Shown: positions 27,223-35,810 of the stretch, piece after piece | Layout: the number at the start of each line of letters is the position of its first letter | Numbering within the stretch: position 1 is the first letter of the stretch | NCBI GenBank assembly: GCA_038874475.1 | Contig: JAVZCJ010000002.1 | Coordinates: forward strand, 349,417 to 413,416 | Length of the DNA: 64,000 nucleotides | Source: Nitrososphaerota archaeon | GTDB taxonomy: Archaea > Thermoproteota > Nitrososphaeria_A > Caldarchaeales > JAVZCJ01 | Direction of reading: 5' to 3' | Notes under the pieces: model-generated | The model's database searches: none | The model's input: the letters and a program-made list of their open reading frames with translations, nothing else | What the model was told of the DNA's origin: nothing | Made by a program: the position numbers and the translations under genes

Positions 27223-27562
27223 TTTCTTTTCTTTCTATTTTTATATTCTTTAAAATATGGTTTTAATGAGGCAATTAATAAAGCAATCGTAGGATATAAT
27301 TTTCCTCCTGTAATTTTCATTAATTCTTCAATTCTTGTTTTCTTACCGTAACAGCTTCAAATTGTTTTAAAGATGGTAATACTTGTTTTAATATTTCACA
27401 TCCTGTTATACTAATTATTGCATTAATATCTTTTTCACTATCATTCATCATGAATAGTTTTGTTCCTGCATTTCCAATAATAGAAGGATCAGAATCATAA
27501 ATTAATTAAGAAGGTAATTTTCTACTTTCTCTCATTATTGTATTTATAGAAAATTGTAACAT
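27219..27562 (-). pseudogene. Remnant of an archaeal HerA/DUF87-type ATPase (C-terminal part)
   Basis: On the minus strand three short pieces add up to the C-terminus of a HerA-like DNA-translocating ATPase. Seen in order are MLQFSINTIMRESRKLPS ending in an in-frame TAA, then LIYDSDPSIIGNAGTKLF, and, after a one-base frameshift near 27341-27355, a tail RIEELMKITGGKLYPTIALL. The IMRESRK and NAGTKLF elements are typical of the family's final part. At least two inactivating changes are present and the N-terminal Walker part is missing. It lies between HepT and tRNA-Thr (25 nt from the tRNA). Confidence 0.55.
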
Positions 27563-27587
27563 TTTTAGAAAACAGATTATTATATAA

Positions 27588-27671
27588 GCCCCGACCGGGA
27601 TTTGAACCCGGGACCCTCGGCTATCTTAAATTGTACAAGGCCGATGCTCCGACCAGCTGAGCTATCGGGGC
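27588..27671 (-). tRNA. trnT: tRNA-Thr(UGU) with an 11-nt intron
   Basis: Read on the minus strand from 27671. The acceptor stem GCCCCGA pairs with TCGGGGC, followed by a D arm (GCTC...GAGC), an anticodon stem TCGGC/GCCGA and a T arm CCGGG-TTCAAAT-CCCGG. The span between the anticodon stem halves is 18 nt, 11 more than a normal loop. With the intron at the common archaeal site after position 37, the loop reads C-T-TGT-A-A, giving anticodon UGU. The discriminator base at 27587 is U, as in archaeal tRNA-Thr. CCA is not encoded. Confidence 0.92.
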
Positions 27672-27708
27672 ATTAACATTTTTAATTTAAAAAAGAAATA
27701 TTTATTTT

Positions 27709-27716
27709 TATATAAA
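27709..27716 (-). promoter_or_regulatory. TATA box for tRNA-Thr
   Basis: On the minus strand TTTATATA lies about 38-45 nt before the first base of the tRNA. A transcript starting 26 nt downstream would carry a leader of about 15 nt, consistent with archaeal stable RNA promoters. Inferred from position and sequence only. Confidence 0.4.
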
Positions 27717-27963
27717 TATTTTTATTGCTTAACCTTTTTTTATTTATTTTTTATTTTCTTTATTCTTAAAATTTAGAAATATTTTCTCTCTTTTATATGT
27801 GATAATTTCATATTTTTAGAAAAAATAAGAAAAAGAAAAAAGCTTTTAATGAATTTTTAAGAATTAATGATAAAAAGAAAAATATAATTAAAAAATGATT
27901 TAACATAAATAGTTTTATATTGTTAAAGATTTCATTATAATCGTTCTTGAGGAGTGTAAAGAA

Positions 27964-30585
27964 TTGAGTAGGGTAGAAGTTAAAGTTGAGAAAGTTATTA
28001 AAAGAGATGGAAGAATAGTAGATTTTGATGCTACAAGAATAGAGAATGCTATTAGAAAAGCAATGCTAGCAACAAATTCATATAATAAAGAAATACTTGA
28101 AAAAGTTATTTCATATATTCTTTTAATTATTAATGAAAAATATAAAGAGAGATATCCTCATGTAGAAGAAATACAAGATATAGTTGAATTTTCTTTAATG
28201 AAATATGGATTATTTGAAACTGCTAAAGCTTATGTTCTATATAGAAAAGAAAGAGAAAGAATAAGAGAAGAGAAAAAGAAAATTCTTCAAAAAACTGAAG
28301 TTGATGAAGTTGATAAAAATTTTTCAATTAATGCATTAAGAATATTATCTTCAAGATATCTTCTTAGAGATGAAGAAGGAAAAATAATAGAGTCTCCTAA
28401 ACAATTATTTCAAAGAGTTGCAGCATTAATAATTATTCCAGACATACTATACGATTCAAGAATTTTTGATAAAAATGGTTCACAAAAAATACATGAAAAA
28501 GAAGATTTTAACCCAGAAGAATATGAATTTAAAATTGGATTAAAAGAAATTAAATGGAATAGATGGCATTTAGAAAGAATGAAGAATCTTTACGATGAAT
28601 TAAATTCTCAAAGAAAAATGAAAGTAGGTTGGAAGAAATTTTTGAAAATGCTTGAAAATGGAGAATTTGATAATTATTATGAAAAATTCATGGAATATTA
28701 TAGAATTATGGTTGAGAAAAAATTTATGCCAAATTCACCAACATTATTCAATGCAGGTGCAAGATTAGGTCAGCTTTCTGCATGCTTTGTTTTAGACATA
28801 GATGATAATATAGAATCTATAATGGAAACTGTTAAGGAAGCATCTATAATTTTCAAAACTGGTGGAGGAGTTGGAATAAATTATTCAAAATTAAGACCTG
28901 AAGGAGATGTTGTTGCTTCTACAAGTGGTACTGCTTCTGGACCATGTAGCTTTATGAGAATAATAGATGTAACAACTGATGTTATAAAACAAGGTGGGAA
29001 GAGACGAGGAGCAAATATGGGAATATTAAATGCATCACATCCAGAAATTGAAAAATTTATAACATTAAAAACGACTGAAGGGGTATTAGAGAATTTTAAT
29101 ATTTCTGTTGCATTAGATAAAGATTTTTGGGATGCATATGAAAAAGATGAACCATATTTTTTAATTAATCCAAGAAATGGAAAAAGTGTTAAAAAAATAG
29201 ATCCTAAACATTTATTAGAAATAATTGCTTTATCTGCATGGAAAACAGCCGATCCAGGAGTATTATTTTTAGACAATATAAATAAAAGAAATATTTTAAA
29301 GAAAGCTAGAGGAGAAATAACAGCAACTAATCCATGTGGAGAACAGCCTTTATATCCATATGAATCTTGCAATTTAGGGTCTATTAATTTATATGCTTTT
29401 ATAAAGAGAGATATCGAAGGAAATGTAGAATTTGATTGGAAAGAATTAGAAAAAACAATAAAAATTGCTATTGATTTTTTGGATAATGTAATAGATGTTA
29501 ATAAATACCCTCTTAAGAAAATAGAAGAAAAAACTAAAGAATCTAGAAAAATAGGTTTAGGAATGATGGGGTTGGCTGATACATTATTTGCATTAAAAAT
29601 TCCATATAATAGTGAAGGAGGATTTGAATTTATGAGAAAAATAACCGAATTTATTGATTATTATGCATATATTCAATCAATAGAAAAGGCAAAAGAAAGG
29701 GGAGCATTTCCATTATTTGAAAAAAGTAACTATGTAGATGGAGAAATGCCAGTTGAAGGATTTTATCATAAAGATGTTTGGAATTTTGATTGGAATAAAA
29801 TAATTGAAGATATAAAAAAATATGGTGTTAGAAATTCAAATTTAACATCTATTGCTCCGACAGGTACTATATCTATGATAGTTGATGCATCTTCTGGTTT
29901 AGAACCTCAATTTGCTTTAATATTTGAAAAAACAGTCACTCTTGGAAAATTCTATTATGTAAATCAAGAACTTGAAATACAATTGAGAGAAAGAGGACTT
30001 TATGATGAAAAAATAATTGAAAAAATTGCTGAAAATGGAGGATCAATACAAGAAATAGATGAAATACCTGAAGATTTAAAGAAAGTTTTTGTTACTGCAT
30101 ATGATATTCCATGGTGGGACCATATAAGAGCTCAATATGAGATAGGACTCTGGGTTGATGCTGGAATAAGTAAAACAATAAATATGGCAAATTGGGTAAG
30201 CGTAGAAGATGTTAAGAATGCTTATCTTTTTGCTTATAAATTGGGATTAAAAGGAATAACAATTTATAGAGATGGATCTAAAACAAAACAAGTTTTAACA
30301 ACTCCTACTCAAAGAAGAGGAAAATATTTAAAAATTGTTGAAAATAAAACAATCGATATGCTTAATAAATATGGAATTAAAGTAACTATTGAAGAAAAAG
30401 AAGAAAAAATAAATTCTCTTCCATTCCTTAAAATGGATATGCCTAAGTTTGATCTTTTACCAAAAGAATCGAAGAAAAAAGCAAAGAGAGAAGCTTGTCC
30501 TATGTGTCAAAGTCAAAGCTTGGTTTATCATGAATCATGTGTAACTTGTATGAATTGCGGATGGAGTGAGTGTGTCGAAGCATAA
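27964..30585 (+). CDS. nrdJ: Adenosylcobalamin-dependent (class II) ribonucleotide reductase
   Basis: An 873-residue enzyme that makes dNDPs or dNTPs with adenosylcobalamin. It starts with an ATP-cone (about residues 5-100; VIKRDGRIVDFDATRI). The catalytic barrel has C274 (LSACFVL), NPCGEQP with N456, C458 and E460, and SCNLGS with C469. The last 30 residues carry CPMC...CVTCMNC, a zinc-ribbon-like tail that probably regenerates the active-site disulphide. The start is TTG at 27964 with GGAG nine bases upstream; the ATP-cone begins at once, so no later start fits. No NrdB gene is nearby, as expected for class II. Confidence 0.94.
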   Translation: MSRVEVKVEKVIKRDGRIVDFDATRIENAIRKAMLATNSYNKEILEKVISYILLIINEKYKERYPHVEEIQDIVEFSLMKYGLFETAKAYVLYRKERERIREEKKKILQKTEVDEVDKNFSINALRILSSRYLLRDEEGKIIESPKQLFQRVAALIIIPDILYDSRIFDKNGSQKIHEKEDFNPEEYEFKIGLKEIKWNRWHLERMKNLYDELNSQRKMKVGWKKFLKMLENGEFDNYYEKFMEYYRIMVEKKFMPNSPTLFNAGARLGQLSACFVLDIDDNIESIMETVKEASIIFKTGGGVGINYSKLRPEGDVVASTSGTASGPCSFMRIIDVTTDVIKQGGKRRGANMGILNASHPEIEKFITLKTTEGVLENFNISVALDKDFWDAYEKDEPYFLINPRNGKSVKKIDPKHLLEIIALSAWKTADPGVLFLDNINKRNILKKARGEITATNPCGEQPLYPYESCNLGSINLYAFIKRDIEGNVEFDWKELEKTIKIAIDFLDNVIDVNKYPLKKIEEKTKESRKIGLGMMGLADTLFALKIPYNSEGGFEFMRKITEFIDYYAYIQSIEKAKERGAFPLFEKSNYVDGEMPVEGFYHKDVWNFDWNKIIEDIKKYGVRNSNLTSIAPTGTISMIVDASSGLEPQFALIFEKTVTLGKFYYVNQELEIQLRERGLYDEKIIEKIAENGGSIQEIDEIPEDLKKVFVTAYDIPWWDHIRAQYEIGLWVDAGISKTINMANWVSVEDVKNAYLFAYKLGLKGITIYRDGSKTKQVLTTPTQRRGKYLKIVENKTIDMLNKYGIKVTIEEKEEKINSLPFLKMDMPKFDLLPKESKKKAKREACPMCQSQSLVYHESCVTCMNCGWSECVEA

Positions 30586-30764
30586 TACTTTAATTTAAGA
30601 AATAAAATTTTGATTTTTTAAAAATATTCCCAAAAAAAGAGGGTATAAAATCTAAAATATAAATTAAATTTTATTTTCTAATATAACGAGATTACTCAAT
30701 AAAGTATCAATAGAAATTATTAAGCTAGGTATGGATTCAAAAGTATTAGAAGAAGTACATTTAA

Positions 30765-31763
30765 CTATGCCTTAGAACCTGTAGCAACTTGTCTCATGAA
30801 AATTATGAGAGTTAAACATGCTGTTATGATACCAATTATGCCGGATATTCCTAAAATTAGAAAGCCTGCAAAGATAATCAAAGCGGAGTAAGCTTCTGAG
30901 AATGCAAGTACACTGCTAATATAGAATTTGGATAAACTTTTTAATAAGATTGAACATCCTGGCAGGTTATTTATATATGGTATTTGATCTATTGGTGTAG
31001 ATATGCTAAAGGCTGAAAGTGCTGAAAAATTAAGATAGAGAACACCTGCTGAAAACACTATTCCTACAATGGATAGTATCAAACCGAACACAGTCTGTTT
31101 AAGCTCTTCATGAAGAATTGGTAGAGAGAAAATTGCTGCACAAACTCCTAAAATTAATAGTGATACAACTTCTATCGTTAGCTCTGAGAAAAGTAATCCA
31201 TTAACTGGTCTTTGTAGGAAGTTCCAATATGCAACAAAGTATATTAAGACAAGAGATATTAACATAATGATTGCGCCCATAAATCTTGAAGCTTTTTCAC
31301 GATATCTTCCTAAGCCTATAAGAAACAAAGCTGTACCTGCAACTCCACAAACAGAAGAGAATGATGGCTGTCTATTTACGAAAGCTGAGATTGTTGAACC
31401 AAGCCATAAGAAAAGTAACATTAACGAAAATACGGATGCTGAAGAAGATATTTTATTAAGATTTAATGAATCTTCTTTCAACGATCTAGCATTCCCAGTA
31501 ATTGTTGAGCCAAAAACTACTCCGAAAAATAACCCTATAAAAATAAAGACTAATGTTATTATTCTCCAAGGTGGAAGATCACCTATATAATGTAAAACTC
31601 CTGCTTGAAGTGCTCTTAAAACCATTTCCACAAATATGAAAATTATTCCAAAGAATATTAGCGTATATCCTGCACCAAAAGTGAGACCAGCATAATATCC
31701 TATACTTTTGACTTGGGAAATCAATGAAGATATTTCTTCCTCTGGCTTCGCCTTTTCATTCAT
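30765..31763 (-). CDS. DUF973-like multi-pass membrane protein
   Basis: A 332-residue protein with about eight hydrophobic segments and a short cytoplasmic N-terminus rich in Glu and Lys. The general layout and repeated small-residue helices resemble DUF973, a TACK-archaeal membrane family of unknown function. The base composition is slightly less AT-biased than its neighbours (more G and C in third positions), which may mean recent arrival. It lies between the reductase and the adenosyltransferase on the opposite strand. Confidence 0.55.
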   Translation of the reverse strand: MNEKAKPEEEISSLISQVKSIGYYAGLTFGAGYTLIFFGIIFIFVEMVLRALQAGVLHYIGDLPPWRIITLVFIFIGLFFGVVFGSTITGNARSLKEDSLNLNKISSSASVFSLMLLFLWLGSTISAFVNRQPSFSSVCGVAGTALFLIGLGRYREKASRFMGAIIMLISLVLIYFVAYWNFLQRPVNGLLFSELTIEVVSLLILGVCAAIFSLPILHEELKQTVFGLILSIVGIVFSAGVLYLNFSALSAFSISTPIDQIPYINNLPGCSILLKSLSKFYISSVLAFSEAYSALIIFAGFLILGISGIIGIITACLTLIIFMRQVATGSKA

Positions 31764-31999
31764 ACTATTTAATTAGATTTTGGGATATAAATCTTTTAGT
31801 TATGATTAGATTTTAGAAAGTAAACATTTGATTATAAAGAACAAAAATACTATCTAAAAATTTTATTGTTATAACAATTCAAGAATACAAAGTTTTCGAA
31901 TTAATAAATATGAGAAAACATAAGTAGTTTTAATATAATCTATTGAAAAAATTTTTAAGAATAAAAGTTTAAAAATGAGCTTGATTAAGAGGGGGAAGA

Positions 32000-32563
32000 A
32001 TGGGTCATATTTATCTCTATACAGGAACTGGTGGAGGAAAAACAACTAATGCTTTAGGATTAGCTCTTAGATGTGTTGGACATAAAAAGAAAGTGATAAT
32101 AATTCAATTTTTAAAATGGTGGAAAAAAATTGGAGAATATAAAATTAGAAAATTACTTGAACCATATTATGAAATATATCAATTTGGAAGACCTGGATGG
32201 ATAAAAGTTGAGGGTGGAAGAAAAAAAATAATAAAAATTAATAAAGAAAAATTTGAAGTTAGAAGTATAGAAGAACTTGATAAGAAACTAGCTGAAAAAG
32301 CATTAAAATTTGCTGAAGAAATTGTTAAAAAGAAGAAACCTCATTTACTTGTTTTAGATGAAGTAAATTTAGCATTACATTGGAAGCTATTAGATATTAA
32401 AGAAGTATTAGATTTTTTAGATAATATACCTAAAAGAACACATGTTGTATTAACTGGAAGATATGCTCCTAAAGAATTATTTGAAAAAGCTGATTTTGTA
32501 AACTTAGTTGTTGATAAAAAAATGCCTAAAGAAATGGTAACAACTAAAGGAATACAATATTAA
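32000..32563 (+). CDS. cobO: Corrinoid adenosyltransferase, CobO/BtuR type
   Basis: A 187-residue P-loop protein. The Walker-type loop GTGGGKTTNALG (about 9-20) is the ATP-binding signature of this family, and LVLDEVNLALHWKLL (about 116-130) gives the Walker B-like part. It transfers the adenosyl group of ATP to cob(I)alamin or cobyrinic acid diamide, making adenosylcobalamin. That cofactor is required by the class II ribonucleotide reductase encoded 1.4 kb upstream. AGGGGG at 31988-31995 precedes the ATG. Confidence 0.93.
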   Translation: MGHIYLYTGTGGGKTTNALGLALRCVGHKKKVIIIQFLKWWKKIGEYKIRKLLEPYYEIYQFGRPGWIKVEGGRKKIIKINKEKFEVRSIEELDKKLAEKALKFAEEIVKKKKPHLLVLDEVNLALHWKLLDIKEVLDFLDNIPKRTHVVLTGRYAPKELFEKADFVNLVVDKKMPKEMVTTKGIQY

Positions 32564-32571
32564 AAAAATTT

Positions 32572-33384
32572 TTAGGAAATTTTTGAAAATATTCTTCTTA
32601 TTTCTTCACCTTCTTTTTTCCAGAAATTATAGAGAATTCTAATGTCTGTTCCTATGTTAAAATCTTTAACACCCAATTCAACATATTTCTTAATTAAATC
32701 TACATCGGCACTTCCTAATTCAACTCTTGGACGTTTATCCATTTTTATAGCCATTTTTATTGTTTTTAATTCAGCTTCTTTCACTTTTTGATCAGCTAAA
32801 GCCCAAGGTGTTCCAGGTTCTCCTGTTAAACCTATGCTTAAACCATAATCCCAAGGTCCAAATTGAACCATATCAACACCTTCAATAGATAATATTTCTT
32901 CCAAATGATCTACTGCACTTTTTTTCTCTATCATAAAAGCAATAACAGCATCTTCTGCAGCTTTTCTATAATCTGCTATTGAATATTTTGCAAAAACATA
33001 TCCTCCAATTCTAAAATTCCCTACTCCCATAAGTCCTTTAGGTTCAAGCCTAACAGATTTAATAGCTTCTTCCGCATCTTCAACTGTTCTAATATCTGCA
33101 AAAAGAAAGTTCTGTATTCCTGATTGAAGTGCTTTAGCTGCAATATAACTTCTTGGAACTGCATCTATTTTTATCATTGAAGACATATTGTATAATTCTG
33201 CTGCTCTAGCTAAATTTTCTAAATCATAAAGATTCCATGGAGCATATTCTGCAAGAAATTCAACATAATCAAATAAGCCTGTTTGTCCTATTATTTCAAC
33301 TATACCAGGCCATGATGAAAGTATTCTTGTTCCAATTGTTGGTTTACCTTCACGTATTAATTTTCTTAATTTATTTTCTTGCAA
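32572..33384 (-). CDS. HpcH/HpaI aldolase/citrate lyase family protein
   Basis: A 270-residue TIM-barrel aldolase-like protein. Metal and barrel features fit the family (DMVQFGPWDYGLS near residue 175, and PGTPWALADQKV). At the catalytic histidine site of HpaI/GarL the sequence is FLAEYAP, so Tyr-Ala instead of the usual Glu-His-Gly, and the substrate arginine is replaced by Lys in MIKID. The members with this pattern form a separate subgroup, and the reaction may not be the classical 2-keto-3-deoxy acid aldol cleavage. The start is TTG at 33384 behind GGTGAG. Confidence 0.8.
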   Translation of the reverse strand: MQENKLRKLIREGKPTIGTRILSSWPGIVEIIGQTGLFDYVEFLAEYAPWNLYDLENLARAAELYNMSSMIKIDAVPRSYIAAKALQSGIQNFLFADIRTVEDAEEAIKSVRLEPKGLMGVGNFRIGGYVFAKYSIADYRKAAEDAVIAFMIEKKSAVDHLEEILSIEGVDMVQFGPWDYGLSIGLTGEPGTPWALADQKVKEAELKTIKMAIKMDKRPRVELGSADVDLIKKYVELGVKDFNIGTDIRILYNFWKKEGEEIRRIFSKIS

Positions 33385-33495
33385 AATCTCACCATTTTCT
33401 TTTAAAATTCTCTATTTTATAAATTTTTCTAAAAAAAGTATTATCTTTAAAATTAAAAATATTCCTCGTTAAAATATAAGATAAGGGGATTAAAT

Positions 33496-33892
33496 ATGAA
33501 AAATTTTAGAGATTAAAACTAGTAAAAAAATAGAGTTTATAGATATTACTAATCAAATTAATAAAATTATAAAAGAAGAGAAAATAAAAAATGGAATATG
33601 CTATTTATTTATTCCACATACAACTGCTGGAATTACTATTAATGAAAATGCTGATCCTAGTGTAAAAGAAGATATTATTAATACACTTAATAAAATAGTT
33701 CCAGAAGATTTAGGTTATGAACATTTAGAAGGAAATTCGCCTGCGCATATAAAATCAAGTTTGATAGGACATAGCGAAGTAATTTTCATAGAAAATGGCG
33801 AATTGGCTTTAGGAACTTGGCAAGGAATATTTTTATGTGAATTTGATGGACCAAGAAAGAGAAAAGTATATATAAAAATAATCGAGAGATAA
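33496..33892 (+). CDS. YjbQ/UPF0047 family protein with an apparent frameshift at the 5' end
   Basis: Codons from 33503 to 33892 encode about 129 residues of the YjbQ (secondary thiamine-phosphate synthase-like) family: HTTAGITINENADP, SPAHIKSSLIGHSE and ALGTWQGIFLCEFDGPR. The frame has no ATG, GTG or TTG at its beginning. AGGGG at 33484-33488 precedes ATG at 33496, but that ATG runs into a stop after six codons. Removing one A from the A5 run at 33499-33503 joins ATG to the family's N-terminus (MKILEIKTS). So there is either a 1-nt indel, slippage or a rare ATT start at 33503. Confidence 0.8.
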
Positions 33893-33938
33893 GAATAATT
33901 AATTTAAATAGAAGAAAAAATAAATCAATTACGATAAT

Positions 33939-34748
33939 ATGTCTCTTAATATAGAAGTACTTAATCTTAATTGGGATGAGGTAATTAAAAAAATAATAGA
34001 TTTTATAAAAGAGAAAGTTAATAATTCTAAAAGTAATGGAATAGTTCTTGGTTTAAGTGGTGGATTGGATTCTTCTGTTGTTGCTACACTTTGTGTTAAA
34101 GCTTTAGGAAAAGATAAAGTTATTGGGCTCATTCTTCCTGATGAAAGAATAACACCTGAAGAAGATATTAAAGACGCTATTGAATTAGCTAAAAAACTTG
34201 GAATAAGATATCATGTTATAAAAATAGATGATATTTATAATGTTTTTTCTTCTATAAATCCTATTCATGATGAAAATAATAAAAAAGCTTGTGGAAATCT
34301 TAGAGCAAGAATAAGAATGGTTTTGTTATATTATTTTGCAAATGTGAATAATTTTTTAGTAGCAGGTACTGGAGATAAAAGTGAAATTTTAATAGGATAT
34401 TTTACTAAATATGGTGATGGAGCAGCAGACCTTTTACCGATTGGAGACCTTTATAAAACTCAAGTAAGAATGATTGCAAAACATTTAGGTTTACCAAATA
34501 AAATAATTGAAAAACCTAGCAGTCCAAGATTATGGAAAAATCATTTAGCTGAAAAAGAAATTGGATTGGATTATAAAACAATAGATTTAATTCTTTATGG
34601 ATTATTTGATTTAAAAATGAATAAAGAGGAAATTGTTTCTAAGCTAAAAATTTCAAAAGATATTATTGAAAAAGTAATCAATATGGTTAAAAATTCTCAA
34701 CATAAACGTTTAATGCCTCCTATTGCTGAGATAAGTACTTTTAAGTGA
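33939..34748 (+). CDS. nadE: NH3-dependent NAD+ synthetase
   Basis: A 269-residue N-type ATP pyrophosphatase. The PP-loop is S40-G-G-L-D-S45, with the GDKSEILIGYFTKYGDGAADLLPIGDL stretch (NAD-binding and ammonia-channel part, about 148-173) and PSSPRLW. It adenylates nicotinic acid adenine dinucleotide and amidates it with ammonia. No glutaminase domain is present, so it should be ammonia-dependent. It follows the YjbQ gene by 46 nt. Confidence 0.94.
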   Translation: MSLNIEVLNLNWDEVIKKIIDFIKEKVNNSKSNGIVLGLSGGLDSSVVATLCVKALGKDKVIGLILPDERITPEEDIKDAIELAKKLGIRYHVIKIDDIYNVFSSINPIHDENNKKACGNLRARIRMVLLYYFANVNNFLVAGTGDKSEILIGYFTKYGDGAADLLPIGDLYKTQVRMIAKHLGLPNKIIEKPSSPRLWKNHLAEKEIGLDYKTIDLILYGLFDLKMNKEEIVSKLKISKDIIEKVINMVKNSQHKRLMPPIAEISTFK

Positions 34749-34995
34749 CTTACTATTTAATTAAGCATTAAAAATTAATAAATTCTAAAAAAATAAACTA
34801 TTGAATCTTACTTCTAATCTAATAATGTAAAAAAGTAAATAGATAAAAGTTTGTAATCATACTATAAATAGCTCAAGCTTAAAAATAAGTAGAAAAAGCT
34901 TTTAGTGCTTAACAATTTCAAGTTTTCCATTTTTAAAGTTTTTCTGGAGAAAAATTTATATTTTGGTAAAAATAATTCTTTTATGGTGACATATA

Positions 34996-35241
34996 ATGGA
35001 AATTGGAGTAGAAGTTAAAAAGGTCGACTCACAAGGTCGTATTATTTTGCCTGCTGATTGGCGTGAATCTGAGATCGATGAAAGTCGAGAACTTTTTATA
35101 GTAAAACGTAAGGGATATTTAAAGATAATTCCAAAGCGAAAAGTAGATTTAACTCAATATTTCGATAAAGTGGATTTAGGTATTGAAGCTATTGGAAGTT
35201 GGAAAGAGTTTGAAAAGAAGTTTCAAGGGGTAAGTTTATGA
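34996..35241 (+). CDS. vapB: AbrB/SpoVT-type VapB antitoxin
   Basis: An 81-residue protein with an N-terminal swapped-hairpin AbrB DNA-binding domain: VKKVDSQGRIILPADWR (about 7-23) is the signature. The C-terminal third (about 52-81) would bind the toxin. It starts with ATG behind GGTGAC (34985-34990) and overlaps the PIN toxin gene in ATGA. It probably binds its own promoter with the toxin, as in other VapBC systems. Confidence 0.87.
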   Translation: MEIGVEVKKVDSQGRIILPADWRESEIDESRELFIVKRKGYLKIIPKRKVDLTQYFDKVDLGIEAIGSWKEFEKKFQGVSL

Positions 35242-35663
35242 GATTTTTGGATGCAAATATATTCATTTATGCTTATTATAAACCTAAAAGACAATTAAGT
35301 CAAAAAGAAAAGCAAATGAAGGATTATGCAAAAAAGATAGTTAATGATATATCACAAGGAAAAGAGGAGGTAGTAACTACAGTCGTACATTTATCTGAAA
35401 TTGTGAATATTCTTAAACATAGTATTTCTCCAGAACAATTAACTAATATTATACTAGGATTATTCATGCTTAAAAATGTAAAAATATATGGTGTAAGCGA
35501 AAAAGCATACTTTGCTGCAACTGAATTAGGGGCTGATTTAAAGCTTGATCCAAATGATGCTCTAGCTATTGATTTTATGCACTTGAATAACTTAAAGGAA
35601 ATTTATTCATTTGATGAAGATTTTGATAAAGTAAAGGGAATAGAAAGGTTACCTAAACTATGA
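35238..35663 (+). CDS. vapC: PIN-domain VapC ribonuclease toxin
   Basis: A 141-residue PIN protein. Acidic residues can be placed: D4 (FLDANIFIY), E49 (HLSEIVN, about 47-53) and the C-terminal pair D116 and D134-ish in LDPNDALAIDF and SFDEDFD. It should cut RNA when freed from the VapB partner encoded immediately upstream with a 4-nt overlap. The frame is intact and the four acidic positions remain, so it is probably active. Confidence 0.88.
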   Translation: MRFLDANIFIYAYYKPKRQLSQKEKQMKDYAKKIVNDISQGKEEVVTTVVHLSEIVNILKHSISPEQLTNIILGLFMLKNVKIYGVSEKAYFAATELGADLKLDPNDALAIDFMHLNNLKEIYSFDEDFDKVKGIERLPKL

Positions 35664-35810
35664 TAAACAATCTACGATATCTATGAATGACCTAAATAAG
35701 AAATTTCCTAAAAACTCATCAAATGTAACAAAATCCTGAAAATATTTAAGTTTAAAAGTAAGTGAGAAAATTTTTAGTATGTAATTTAAGAGAAAATAAG
35801 GAGAAAATAT

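Noticed and set aside
28881..29372. 163-codon minus-strand open frame inside the ribonucleotide reductase gene
   Set aside because: Antisense to a highly conserved enzyme core; no family features and no ribosome binding site.
30670..30767. Short coding-like stretch after the ribonucleotide reductase gene (LLNKVSIEIIKLGMDSKVLEEV on the plus strand)
   Set aside because: Only about 33 codons, no ribosome binding site, and it overlaps the end of the DUF973-like gene on the other strand. No family recognised; may be chance or a remnant.
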